Origin: Rhizophagus irregularis
Lineage: Eukaryota; Glomeromycota; Glomeromycetes; Glomerales; Glomeraceae
Length of the DNA stretch: 64,000 nucleotides
Assembly (NCBI RefSeq): GCF_026210795.1
Contig: NC_089457.1
Coordinates: 1 to 64,000, forward strand
Direction of reading: 5' to 3'
The notes beneath the pieces are model-generated. The model did not search any database and had not been told where the DNA came from. It saw only the letters and a list, made by a program, of their open reading frames with translations. The position numbers and the translations under genes are program-made. Shown here piece by piece: positions 11,262 through 22,101 of the stretch. How positions within the stretch are numbered: the stretch's first letter is position 1; each line of letters begins with the position of its first letter.

Positions 11262-13500
11262 CGTTCCTACTAAAAAAGAAAGAAACGTTAGTACGTTTCT
11301 TTAAAACAATTAAACACCATACACCGCATTATCCCATATACCTAAGTCCAGGTTCTCCCAAATTCCTAGGAGTCCGGTAATCTAAAAAAACAAAAAAGAA
11401 ACGTTAATACGTTTCTTTAACATAATTAAACACCAACGCTATACACTTCCCCATATACTTTACAGGGTTCTTCCAAATTCCTAGAGTCCGGTAACCTAAA
11501 AAAATGAAAAAAAGAAACGTTAATACGTTTCTTTAATACAATTAACGCCATACACTCCTCCCATATATTTTACCGGATTCTTCCAAGTCCGGTAACCTAA
11601 GAAAATGAAAAAAGAAACGTTAGTACGTTTCTTTAACACAATCAAACGTCATACGCCACCCATATATTATACCGAGACTTCCAAGTTCCTAGGAGTCTGG
11701 TAACCTAAAAAAATTGAAAAAAGAACGTTGATACGTTTCTTTAACAGCCCCCATATATCTAAATCCGATTTATTGAAAAAAAATATTTAGTTTCGACAAA
11801 AAAACTTACCGAATTTAAATACCGAGCTCAACAAATCCTACAAAAAAAAAGAAAAAGAAACGTTAAAACGTTTCTTAATAAAAATAAAGTTTCGTAACGA
11901 TTTTCATTACGAAACTTACCATTTCGACCTTAGAGTACTGGAGCGGCGGAGCCTACAGATTCTACAAAAAAAAATAATAAGAACGTTAGAAACGTTCTTT
12001 GAAAAATAAAAAAAATATTGAAAGTTTGAAACTTACCCTCTCTTAGGCCTTAGCATCCCAGTCCGGTATAAAAGTCGAAGGGAGCCTACAAAATAAATAA
12101 AGAAACATTAGTAACGTTTCTTTAAAAAAAAATAAAAAAAAAAAGAATCGAAGTTTCAAAACGAAACTTCGAAACCTAACCGAAATCCAATATCCAGAGA
12201 GTATCTACAAAAAAAAAGAAACGTTAATATAACGTTTCTTACAAAAAAAAGAATAAAAAAAAGATTGTTTCGCAACGTTTAAACTTACCGTTTCAAAACA
12301 CCGAGCCGAACACTTGAACCTACAAAAAAAAGAGAGAAACGTTAATATAACGTTTCTCAAAGAAAAAAATTTTTTTAAGTTTCGTAACGTAACTAAACGT
12401 CGTGAAACTCACCGTCATTTCGAATTTCACAAGGCCGAAATACTTGAACCTACAAAAAAAAAGAGAGAAACGTTAATATAACGTTTCTTACAAAAAAATA
12501 AATAAAAAATAAGTTTCGCGTTGTGAAACTTACCATTCGAGGTTTGCCATTTCGAAGCTCCCACTTGAACCTACAAAAAAAAGAGAGAAACGTCAGAATA
12601 ACGTTTCTCAAACTCTCAAAGAAAAAAAAAATTGTAAGTTTTGCAACGCGTTGCGAAACTTACCGTTCGTTTCGTTGAAAAATGAAAAAAGATATTTCGA
12701 AGTATACTTGAAGTATATCTTCGAAATGTCGAATTTAATTTCGTCCGTCTAAGGAGCCGCCCAAAAGAAACCGAACCTAAAAAGAAAAAAAACGAAACGT
12801 TAATAAACGTTTCGTTGAAAAAAAACAAAAAAAAAATATATTTCGAAGTATACTTCAAGTATACCTTCGAAATGTCGAGTAAGGAGCCGCCCAAAGAAGT
12901 CGAACCTAAAAAAGCAAAAAACGAAGCGTTAATAAACGTTTCGTTGAAAAAAAAACCCCAAAAGAAAGACATTTTGAAGTATATATACCTTCAAAATGTC
13001 TTATTGATTTCCGTCCGTCCAAGAAGCCAAGAAGCCGCCCAAAGAAGCCGAACCTAAAAGAAAAAAGAAACGAAACGTTAATAAACGTTTCGTTAGTCGA
13101 AAAAACAAAAAAATAATTATTTCGAAGTATACTCGAAGTATACCTTCGAAATATCGAGTTCCGTCTCCAAGGAGCTGCCCAGCCGAACCTAAAAAAGCAA
13201 AAAAAACGAAGCGTTAATAAACGTTTCGCTAGTCGAAAAAATAAAAAAATAAATTATTTCGAAGAAGTATACCTTCGAAATGTCGAATTCCGAACCTATA
13301 CCTTCGGCGTTCTGGACCTAAAAAATAAAAAAGAATATTAGTGCTAACGTTCATTAAAACAAATAAAAAAAAATTTTTTGCTTACTCCGGAAGACTGGAA
13401 CTAATTTAGATACCGGTATATGTCTTCGGCTTCCTTAAAGTCTCCAAGAGTCCGGCATTTCCTTCAAAAGAAAAGAAGTCCGGAGACTACTAAAGTGAAA
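11262..13500 (-). repeat. Array of exon-like units with splice-site motifs (element A)
   Basis: About sixteen tandem units of roughly 90-135 bases. Read on the minus strand, most units show TTTTTTTGTAG or TTTTTTTAG, a 35-60 base GC-richer segment, then a donor-like GTAAGTTTCG or GTATAC. Two inverted repeats follow: one around the donor (for example AAGTTTCGTAATG...CGTTACGAAACTT at about 11895-11921) and one before the acceptor (GAAACGTT...AACGTTTC). Unit sequence drifts in blocks: AGTCCGGTAA type at 11270-11750, AAACTTACC type at 11800-12670, TTTCGAAGTATAC type at 12680-13290. Whether it is transcribed and spliced is unknown. It could instead be subterminal transposase-binding repeats. Confidence 0.75.
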
Positions 13501-13973
13501 CTTTTTAATCCGTTTCTGCATGTTGCAGATTATATTCCGAACATTGGACGAGCTTGCCAGAAGTTAGAAATTTGATTTCGAGTTAAATATTTGGTTCTTC
13601 AAAAGGTGTGATAAAAATTTATTTATTTAAAGTATTGTAAGAAAAAAGTTAAAAAAAATTAACTTTAAAGTGTAAAAAAAAAAGTTTATCAATTAAAAAA
13701 AAGATCGAAGATTTTTGTGGGAATAGAAATAATTACATGCCGTAAATTATTCCAATGACCTATCAGACTACTGATAGGTATAATAAAATTTTCTGATATT
13801 TTAATGATATGTCTTTAAAAAATCAGATTTTTTTCATAAAATATTATTAAACATTTCGGATTACCGATACTTGTAAATGTTTAATATTGCCTATCATGCC
13901 ATATCGGGTTTCTGATTATTTCCTGATATTTGACCAATACGTTATTACCCGATATTTCATCATTTGACCAGTG

Positions 13974-14334
13974 GAAGGTATTCGCAAATATTTAAGAAAT
14001 TAATAAAATTATCTTATAATTAATATTTATTGTAATTATGGTAGATCGATTAACAAAGATTGAAAATAAAATCGATACTTTAAGTAAAGAAATACACGAG
14101 TTTAAATCCGAATTAAAAAATTTACTTTCTGATAAAATAAATTTGTCATCAAGCGTTAAAAAATCATTCATAGTGGTAGGAATATCTTTGAAATATTTAA
14201 TTTTATTATTTATTTACATTGTAATTATTTTGAATTTCGACTAATTTTAGGATGTTGTGAAAAATGTTTCGAAATTATTAATAAAAGTATCAATTTACCT
14301 AACAAAAGATGAATGTTATGGAGCGGTTGAATGA
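13974..14334 (+). pseudogene. 3' part of the coiled-coil gene split by element A
   Basis: Continues the frame of 3778-3871. A short exon remnant (13974-13977) is followed by an intron 13978-14044 (GTATTC...GGTAG). Exon 14045-14175 begins DRLTKIENKIDTLSKEI and is strongly heptad-like, a coiled coil of about 40 residues. Intron 14176-14250 (GTAGGA...TTTTAG) leads to a last exon 14251-14334 (DVVKNVSKLLIKVSIYL, ending ECYGAVE and TGA). The joined product would be a small coiled-coil protein of unknown function. An alternative is independent translation from the ATG at 14038, but that would read a hydrophobic intron and ignore the matching 5' part. Confidence 0.5.
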
Positions 14335-15047
14335 TATTTAGTAACGTTCTTACATTTTTTTTCTATTTACAAATACCATTTTCTCTCTTTTTATAATAAT
14401 TATAATCAATTATATTAATAGTGTTAATAAATTTTGTAAGTAATTTTAAATTTTTTGCCTATTATGTTATATTGCATTATTATAAAATAATTTAGCATTT
14501 TTGGTTAATTAAAAGGTTTTAGAAGGCTATATAAAGTTTTTCTGTAAATATTGGAACGTTTAGAATTATTTAGATTTATTGAATTTTAACGAAACTATCT
14601 AACTGTATATGCTTATTTTTATAATTTTATAACAATAGATATTTATGCTTCAAAATAAGTTAAGAGCTAAGTTAAAAAATTAAATAAGTTATTTAACAGG
14701 TATGGTGTTGCTTAGACTAAAGTTTTATCAAGTTTAAATGGTTATTTTAAAAAATTCTAAACATTTTTATAATAATGATATTGACTCTGTATTTATTTTC
14801 TCTTTATTTTTACAGAAATTCTATATGAAAATTTGGAATTTTTATATTATAAAATTGAAGCCTTATGAGGATTTAATTTGTAATTGTATAAAGGAGAGAT
14901 TGAAATTATAAAACAAATAAAATTTTAAATAAAAACTAATTTTTTTGCGGAGCAAAGATTTTTTTCATTTATTGTCACATGACTGTTATAATATTTGATT
15001 GGCCAATTTTGTTTATTTTGATCATATGACCAATAATCATAATCAGT
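14335..15047. other. AT-rich spacer, nothing recognised
   Basis: No protein-like frame, no tandem structure and no terminal repeats seen. Confidence 0.5.
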
Positions 15048-15284
15048 TAAAATTGCCTGTCTAAACTTCTCTATGATTAGTTTCTCCAAAATTTTACTAT
15101 AGTTTTATTATAGTTTTAGCAAGGTTTTGGCAGTTTCAACATTTATAATAAGTTTCATCAGGTTTTGCTTTTCTCCAGAGTTTCACCAACTTTTTAATAA
15201 GACTTTCATATAGTTTCAGCAAAGTTTTGCTATTTCAGCATTTTGCCAATTTGCCAAAACCCCCTAGTTTCTTCAGCAACCTTA
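15048..15284. mobile_element. hAT-type MITE, copy 2
   Basis: A 237-base insertion starting TAAAATTGCCTGTC and ending CAGCAACCTTA. It is flanked by the perfect 8-base duplication TAATCAGT (15040-15047 and 15285-15292). The interior shares GTTTTAGCAAGGTTTTGGCAG-like and ATTTATAATAAGTTTC motifs with the MITE at 2519-2745, so both belong to one family. Confidence 0.82.
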
Positions 15285-15339
15285 TAATCAGTATTTGAAT
15301 TTCATGCATAATCGAGCTGCATATACTATTTTGAAAACG

Positions 15340-15605
15340 GTGATAAATAAACCGAAAAAGAATGAAAAAATTTCTGAAAAGGAATAAATAAAAAAAAACA
15401 ATAAAAAATAAAAAAAAATTGGGTTAACAAACCAAAAAAGAATAAATAAAAAAAATTTTGGTATAAAAAACTGAAAAGAATAAATAAAAAAAGGTAAAAA
15501 ACAAAAAAAAATTTCAGTTTATAAAGCTGAAAAAAAGGAAAATAACAGTAATAATTCAGTTTAAAGAAACTGATAAAGAATAAAAAATAAAAATAAAAGT
15601 ATTTA
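15340..15605. repeat. A-rich degenerate tandem repeat
   Basis: Four to five diverged units built on CTGAAAAGAATAAATAAAAA, joined by short TTTATAAAGCTG or GGTTAACAAACC pieces that look like arms of small inverted repeats. A minus-strand frame here is Phe/Tyr/Leu-only and reflects the A-richness. From 15606 to 15950 the sequence is AT-rich with nothing recognised. Confidence 0.55.
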
Positions 15606-15979
15606 TCAATCGGCAATTAGATCACGTGATATGTTGATACTGATTATTTTTCTTCCCATATTATATTATGATGCTAATATTAATTTCTAAATGCTTTTTT
15701 AATAATAAATCTAAATACTTTATTTTACACTAAAAAATAAATACTAAATTAAAGTATTTTTTATGCATTTTTTTAAATAGTAATTATAAAGTATTTATAA
15801 TTAATATTTTATTTATATTATAATATAGTAATAAATAAATACTTTGTTTAAATACAAATAAATACATATAAACTATTAATACTCAATAAATATTGATTTT
15901 TAATATTTATTAAATAATTGCGCTTATTAAATATAGGCTAAATGATTTTTCAACTTCATGATGAACTGCATTATCTGAA

Positions 15980-16107
15980 TCTTGGAATGATAAAATTCAT
16001 CAAGAGAAGTACGGAATTTCTGGGATCAGCAAAAAATCTCTGATCTTGATAATAGGTTGGAAATTGTATCAAAGGAGACCAAATTACAAATGGCCATTTC
16101 TGATGTG
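15980..16107 (+). pseudogene. Exon-like fragment left of hAT element E
   Basis: From about 16017 the sequence reads FWDQQKISDLDNRLEIVSKE and then TKLQMAISD, amphipathic and heptad-like. It ends at a good donor (GTGAGTTTTT at 16108). The acceptor TTTCTATCAG at 21214-21223 is followed by LKYVIDKFEEVTTHSTLIRE and stop (about 21224-21295). The frame joins across the junction. This suggests a small coiled-coil gene with a roughly 93-base intron into which the 5-kb hAT element E inserted. The upstream part is frame-shifted and no start is evident, so it is probably a pseudogene. Confidence 0.35.
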
Positions 16108-17452
16108 AGTTTTTATTCTATTTTATATTATTTAGGTGGGGAAGGTCTGTTACAGTCCGGTTAAAGTCCTAGGACAGGACCTGGAAAACTATATATAAAG
16201 GTTACTGCCAAAAAATCAAAAAAAAATAGGAGTGCAAACCATAATATGATTGGTTGTTTTGGCTGCGTTTACTCATCCACGTTTCTATTTCAAATATAGT
16301 AATAAAGGTTTGCCTAAGAAAGGAAAGATTTTCACAAAAAAATTCTTATTGTTGCGAACCAACACGTGACTTTTACTAATTAATTTGGCGGTGACCTTTT
16401 TGAAAATTAATTATAGCCTCGAATCATGTTTGGCGGTAACCCCTATTAGAAGTTTTCCAGGTCCTCCTAGGACTTATTGGTCCTGGTACACGGACAGACC
16501 AGATTTAGTCAAAGACTAATACCTTGGACTGAGTCCAGACTAAGTCCGAACTATTGCTTTATTATATTTTATTTAATAAAAAACTTATAAAAATAGGCCA
16601 ATTTTTTTTATTTTTTATTTTTTTAAACGTTTATTAGCTATTATTTAATTAATCAGCTGATCTAATGTTGATCATAATCATATATTATTATTATTGTAAT
16701 ACCGTTAAGCCACATTAATTTTTTTCACACACAACACAACGAAACTATTAATTTTTTCAAAATTATTTCTCCCTTTGCGGCTACTTCCAATTCCTTTCTC
16801 AAGCCAGCTTTTTGAACACAATAAAGCGCGAGCTGTTTCTGGAAGCATCCTATTATTCCTTGTACGGGTTATAGTATTACTTGCTACAGAGAAAGCTTGT
16901 TCGCATATAACGACTGGTAGCTTGAATAGACAAATAATCTCGTGCCATTGCTCCCAATGCTGGAAATTCTCGAAAATGAGTTTTCCACCATAGTAAAGGT
17001 TCAACATTATCATCACAATGGTAGTTGCAGACAAGATACCGATCAAGCTTCTTCATAAATTCCAGACGAACCCCGATCTCCTTACTGATCTTTCTGTTTG
17101 TGAATCTGAAATAGCCAACCGTCTTCTCTTCAACTGATGGAAATATTCACGGTTGCTTACTGTTTCTTGATTAGTAGTATTAGGTAATGATGTTAGAAGT
17201 GGTGATACATTATACTCGGCAAAGTGGCTTTTTATTGCATTTACTGCATTTGTTGATTCTTCTCCTGTTGCAAACAAAGTAAGTTTAGTACGTGGATCTA
17301 AAATTGTAGCTACTATAGTGGATGAATCCACCACTTCCCAATACTGTTTAATTTTTTCAAGGATTGATGATGCCATTTCACTCTGACTAAATCCTTCTTC
17401 TCCAATATAATCATCTAGATGCTGTTGAATCCCAAGAAATAAGAACCTAATA

Positions 17453-19517
17453 CACAGGCAATCTCGATAAATCGGATCAGTTGGTTCCAGTAAAAATATC
17501 CGATATAACAAGACATCCGATATATCGAAAAAATCTCGCCAAACCGGATTTATATAAAAATATATGAAAAATCCGAAATACCAAGAAATCACATGATTTT
17601 TCGTTCAAAATTTTCAAAATTTTATTCAAAAATGAATATAATTTTATTATTATAAAAGAACTATCTGTCATACATTAAAATCAAAATATTCATTTAGTTT
17701 ACTTTGCCTTTTTTCATTTATATTATCAAAAAAGATCCTTTTTTTCAATTTAATTAAATTTTTCATTTCTAAATTACCAATTTCTAAATCTTTTTGTTGA
17801 ATATATTTAATTACATTTTCAATGCTATTTAACGCAACTATTGTAGAGATTTCATCTGCTCATATTACCTCTTCAATTTACTTCATTTGTTAAAATACAA
17901 TGTCAACAATTTCTTGTAATGATAATTCCTCTTCAGCAGATGCTCTATTATCAATATTCATATAGTCATTCACAGCTAAAGGATCTACGAATCCTAACTC
18001 ATCAATTAATGATTGTAATTCATGTCCAATATTATCTTCTTCATAATCGGAATTGTCTGAACATTCAGAATCTTCCATATTATTATTGGGAAGGATTCCA
18101 GCTTTAGCCCAACTGTTAAGAATTGTTTTTTTAGATACTTTTTTCCAGGCATCAGCAATTAAATTGATTGAATCAAAAATATCAATTGGGGGTGGAATGG
18201 GGTCTCCCTCTTCATAAAAATCATAAGCTTGAATACGATTTTGACATAGCAATTTGCGATATTGTGCTTTTAAACTATAAATAATGCCTTGATCTAATGG
18301 TTGAAGAAATGATGTTGTATTTGGTGGTAAAAAATGAACCTTAACATTTGAAAGACTATTGATGTTCTCAGATTCATGACATCTAGCATTATCTATTAGT
18401 AAAATAATATGCCGATTTTCTCTAAGCATTTTGGAATTTAATCTTTCAAGATAATGTTTGAAAATACTTCTTTGCATCCAAGCTTTAGAGTTCCAATAAT
18501 ACCAAACAGGGAGAGATCTTTTTTCAATTCCCTTTAATGCACATGGTGTTTCATATTTATGAATAAAAACTAAAGGCAATCTTTCATCACCAGAAGCATT
18601 ACAAGTTGCCAAAATACTAACACGTTCTTTAGGACGTTTTTTACCAAGTACAGGATCATGTGCTATTGTTTTGGATGGTTCTAAACGCCAAAAAAGAGCA
18701 GTTTCATCACAGTTCCAGATATCTTTTAGTTCATATGCTTGAAGAATTTCTCGTAATTCAGCTCTCATTTGTGGAAGTTCATCAATAGGAGCACTGCCAG
18801 CTTCTCCTTTTTTTTTATATGTATGCAAATTATTTCTCTGTTTAAAGTTGCTTAACCATTCTGCAGATGCTGAAAAGTTGGTGATATCAAGTAAGTTAGC
18901 ACACTCTACTGCTTTTTGTTGGATAATAGGCCCATTTATAGTTAAATTTCTTGAAATTTGTTGATCAACCCAAATGCTCATTACTTCTTCTAGTTGTGGA
19001 TAAACACTAGATTTTTCACGAAAATTATTTGCATTTGGTAAAGTGGTATCAATGGAAAGCCAATGTTCTGATCTTTTTAAAATATCGGAAACTGTGCTAG
19101 TGGAAATTCCATATTGTGCTGCTAATTGAACACCACTAAGTTTTTGATCTCTTTGTTTTTCGCAGAGTTCTTTCTTTTGAGCTAATGTTAAAGATTTCTT
19201 CTTTTTATTATTCGTATCTTTGTTTTCTCTCATGCTAAAGTATATTTTGAAAAAAAAACAGTGAGAAAAATTGTTTGCCTAATTAATAAATGATTGACAT
19301 AATTATTTCGGACTCCGAAAAAATTAATACGTCATATCAAGATTTTTTAACTATAGTTGATCTAGAATAAAATCCGATTTACGAAATATCGAGATTTTAC
19401 TAATAAAGTCCGATATATCAAGACTGTTTTAATATAGATGATTTGGTTCCAGAAGAAAAATCCGAAATAGTGCCAAATCCGGTTTATCGAGAATCCGATT
19501 TATCGAGATTGCCTGTG
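17453..19517. mobile_element. Element F: pogo/Tigger-type transposon, TSD TA
   Basis: 2065 bases inserted in the hAT transposase. The ends are inverted copies of CACAGGCAATCTCGATAAAT followed by CGGAT, then shared TTCCAG/CTGGAA and CCGATATA motifs further in. TA flanks both sides (17451-17452 and 19518-19519), the Tc1/mariner-pogo target. It carries one uninterrupted transposase. Confidence 0.95.
17890..19233 (-). CDS. Pogo/Tigger-family DDE transposase, intact
   Basis: A 447-residue single-exon frame with ATG at 19233. It has an N-terminal Psq-type helix-turn-helix (about 15-58, LTLAQKKELC...YGISTSTVSDILKR). A CENP-B/Tc5-like DNA-binding domain follows (about 78-140, with INGPIIQQKAVECANLL). 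The DDE_1 catalytic core spans about 170-330. Catalytic acidic residues fit D176 (WNCDETALFW), D281 (LLIDNARCH) and D314 (QPLDQGII), the DDD arrangement of pogo proteins. The PPNTTSFLQPLDQG signature is complete. The C-terminus is acidic. No stop or frameshift is seen and both terminal repeats and the TA duplication are intact, so this is the best candidate in the window for an element still able to move. It would cut and paste its own TIR-bounded DNA in the nucleus. Confidence 0.93.
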   Translation of the reverse strand: MRENKDTNNKKKKSLTLAQKKELCEKQRDQKLSGVQLAAQYGISTSTVSDILKRSEHWLSIDTTLPNANNFREKSSVYPQLEEVMSIWVDQQISRNLTINGPIIQQKAVECANLLDITNFSASAEWLSNFKQRNNLHTYKKKGEAGSAPIDELPQMRAELREILQAYELKDIWNCDETALFWRLEPSKTIAHDPVLGKKRPKERVSILATCNASGDERLPLVFIHKYETPCALKGIEKRSLPVWYYWNSKAWMQRSIFKHYLERLNSKMLRENRHIILLIDNARCHESENINSLSNVKVHFLPPNTTSFLQPLDQGIIYSLKAQYRKLLCQNRIQAYDFYEEGDPIPPPIDIFDSINLIADAWKKVSKKTILNSWAKAGILPNNNMEDSECSDNSDYEEDNIGHELQSLIDELGFVDPLAVNDYMNIDNRASAEEELSLQEIVDIVF

Positions 19518-21223
19518 TATCTGAAATAGTGGGATAAGAGGAGGCTGAAAGTAGTACAGTTGCCTTTTCTAAAGGCTCAAGTAGGATTAAGGTATCCTAT
19601 TTATTTGTAAGTGTTAGAATTATTACTTATCTGTTTTTTAAAAAATTTAACTTACTCTAATTTTCATCTATCCTTCTGCATCTGGCATTAAATTTCCAAT
19701 GCTTTAATCTGTTGCTGCTAACATTTCAATAGGACGCAATATTTTTTGAAACTTTACTATCATATAATATGTGCTATTCCACCGAGTTTCAACATCTAGT
19801 TGTGGTTTGTAATATTGCAAATTATCTATTGAACACAATTCTCGCAATCTATTGCATTTTTGAGGTGAATTTTTAATTTTTTTTATTATTTCACGTATTT
19901 TAACAATCTCATTATCAATAATTTTAATTCCTTGCTGTGCAGCTAAGTTTAAAATATGTGCAGAACATCTGTAGTGGCGGAAAGATTGATTGTTAAGTTC
20001 ATCTGCAAGTTTTGCTGCTATTGTTCTTCCACAAACTATCATTGCTGATTCATTATCAGTGGTTAAAGCTAATGTTTTTTCAAGAATATGAAATTTTCTT
20101 AAAATTGAAATAATTGCATCAGCAATATTTATTCCAGTATGACGTGTAGTAAAAGACATAAGATCTAATAAAAAATTTCGCAAATTCCAATCATTGTCAA
20201 TAAAATGAATTGTTAATCCAAGATATGCATCATTATTGAAAGTTGATGTCCATATATCTGCTGTGAGGGATATCTTTCCCGGAATATTATTTAAATCATA
20301 TTGTATATTATCACGTTTTGCTTCAAAATAATCCATTGCTAAGTTTTTAATTCCATTTTTATCGGGAACTTGATATCGAGAATCAAAAGTATTGACCATT
20401 TGCCTAAAATACAAATTTTTAACTGATCGAAAGGGCTGTGCATCTCCAATTATCCATTCTACCACTGCATTATTACGCTCACTTTTTTTTTTTTCTGGCC
20501 AAGGATCAACCCATTTAAAATTCAAAATACTTTGATTTGTTAATGTACTTTTAACGTTCTCTATCATTATTTTATGTGCAGAAGAAAGATGTCGTTTAAA
20601 AGTTGAGATTCCAGTATCCTTTTCAAAAACTTTTTGACATTTGCAACAGACTGGTCTTCCTGGATATTGTGACGTTTTATCATTAAAATATTTCCACGCT
20701 GATGAAATACGACGAGTTTGGGGCAAATTTTCTTTCTCTGAGTTATTTTCTTTTTCCTCACTTATTACAGGATCTTGTGGTGCGTCTTGATTATACTCAA
20801 TATCTGAAGATGATTCATATTCGTCATAATCAGCATCATCAAAATTATTATCTGACATTTTTATTGGAAAGGAAAAGTTAATGGTAAAAATGAAACAAAT
20901 ACAGAAAATGGAACAAATACAGAAAATAAACGCGGTTTATTTAATGAAACACAGGAATTTATTAAAACGCGATTGATCTACATTGATAATTAAATTAATC
21001 ATATGATTACTGACTAGCTGTTAAATGATCATAACTTTAATTTATATTATTATTATTATAAAGACTAGTTTGGGACCGTCCTAATTAGATCCCAAAAATT
21101 AGGACTCAGTCCTGCTAAGACTGAGTCCAAAGACTCAGTCTTAAAGTCCGGGACTTGAACTTTCCCCCACCCTAATATTATTAATTGTTTATTATATATG
21201 TAAATTGACATGTTTCTATCAGC

Positions 21224-21295
21224 TCAAATACGTTATCGACAAATTCGAAGAAGTAACAACTCACTCCACTCTTATTAGAGAAAGATGGAGTTAGA
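21224..21295 (+). pseudogene. Exon-like fragment right of hAT element E
   Basis: Second half of the split fragment described at 15980-16107. After TTTCTATCAG it reads LKYVIDKFEEVTTHSTLIRE and RWS, then TAG. Element C starts only about 37 bases further on. Confidence 0.35.
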
Positions 21296-21439
21296 TTCTG
21301 AAAGGTGAATTGAAAGACAAGATAAAGGTAACACTGGTCGAAATCAAAAAAATTGGACATATGGAAAATCAGCTAAAAATCAGACCAAAATCGACTGACA
21401 TTACAAATCAGCACATCTGATTGATGCCAATCGGACAAT

Positions 21440-22010
21440 TTAATGAAAATCCAGAAAAAAATCATCATATTTGATTGACGGCTGATTGATACTGGTTGAA
21501 ATCAAAAAAAAAATCAGACAAATGGCAAATTAACCTAAAATTTGCCCAATATTCAAATATGTACTTCCAATTTATGGAAAATTGACAATTCAATAAAAAT
21601 TCAATAAAAATTCGATAAAAATCCAGAAAAAAATCATTATATTTGATTGACGGCTGATTGATACTGGTTGAAATCAAAAAAAAAATCAGACAAATGGCAA
21701 ATCAACCTAAAATTTGCCCAATATTCAAATATGTACTTCTAATTTATGGAAAATTGACAATTCAATAAAAATTCAATAAAAATTCGATAAAAATTCGGCA
21801 AAAAATCATTATATTTGATTGACGGCTGATTGATGCTGATTGAAATCAAAAAAAATCAGACAAAATGACAAATCAACCTAAAATTTACCCAATATTCAAA
21901 TATGTACTTCCGATTTATGGAAAATTGATAATTCAATAAAAATTCAATAAAAATTCAATAAAAATTTGGCAAAAAATCATTATATTTGATTGACGGCTGA
22001 TTGATACAAA
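21440..22010. repeat. Left subterminal tandem repeat of element C
   Basis: Three to four copies of a unit of about 175 bases. Landmarks are TTTGATTGACGGCTGATTGA, GGTTGAAATCAAAAAA, CCCAATATTCAAATATGTAC and three or so runs of AATTCAATAAAA. Unit starts are near 21468, 21645, 21815 and 21985. Each unit repeats a degenerate copy of the terminal motif (ACTGGTTGAAATC beside the element end CACTGGTCGAAATC), consistent with transposase-recognition repeats known from CACTA elements. Confidence 0.8.
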
Positions 22011-22101
22011 AAAAGTCATCAAAATTAACTTTTGAAAAACATGATTTGTCATTAAAATTCAGAAATTCGGAAAAATCAACACCAAATTTATAGTCAATTA
22101 C

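Larger units (their letters stand above)
3872..13973. mobile_element. Element A: non-autonomous CACTA-like transposon, TSD GAA
   Basis: Begins CACTGGTCGAATG and ends CATTTGACCAGTG, flanked by GAA on both sides (3869-3871 and 13974-13976). Three-base TSDs and CACT(A/G) termini define the CACTA (EnSpm) superfamily. Without the nested element B it is about 3.5 kb. Its left 130 bases resemble the left end of B (shared CCGGGTA...TACCCG hairpin), so A is probably a deletion derivative of the B family. It holds no transposase. Most of its body is the exon-like array at 11262-13500. It interrupts a small host gene. Confidence 0.88.
16705..20858 (-). pseudogene. hAT transposase with BED zinc finger (element E), interrupted
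   Basis: Starts at 20858 (MSDNNFDDADYDEYESSSDI). An acidic leader is followed by a BED-type finger (CCKCQK...FKRHLSSAH, about residues 71-95). The RNase-H-like hAT core carries TADIWTS (about residue 200), TDNESAM and HYRCSAHILNLA. Frame is lost at 19704 (LAATD, stop) and resumes near 19590 as LILLEPLEKATVLLSAS, which a degenerate intron or indel must explain. The pogo element then splits codons at PTISD. Removing it with one TA restores the frame into FLFLGIQQHLDDYI. Further on are ILDPRTKLTLF and the C-terminal dimerisation segment (HEIICLFKLPVVICEQAFSV, RMLPETARALLCSKSW), which need one more frame change near 17050. The gene is dead. Confidence 0.88.
16133..21174. mobile_element. Element E: hAT transposon, TSD ATATTATT
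   Basis: Starts TAGGTGGGGAAGGTC and ends GAACTTTCCCCCACCCTA. It is flanked by the perfect 8-base duplication ATATTATT (16125-16132 and 21175-21182). It is 5042 bases long, about 2975 without the nested pogo element. Both subterminal regions are rich in AGTCC/GGACT motifs, including an inverted pair at 16170-16195 and 16448-16477. Its only gene is the interrupted BED-finger hAT transposase on the minus strand. Confidence 0.93.

Noticed and set aside
12616-13057. Overlapping frames of about 80-118 residues on both strands
   Set aside because: Lys/Phe-rich readings of the hairpin array; they span the inverted repeats and repeat with the array.
11262-13500. Possible CRISPR-like array
   Set aside because: Units are whole tandem repeats of 90-135 bases with gradual drift, without constant short repeats and unique spacers, in a eukaryotic transposon.
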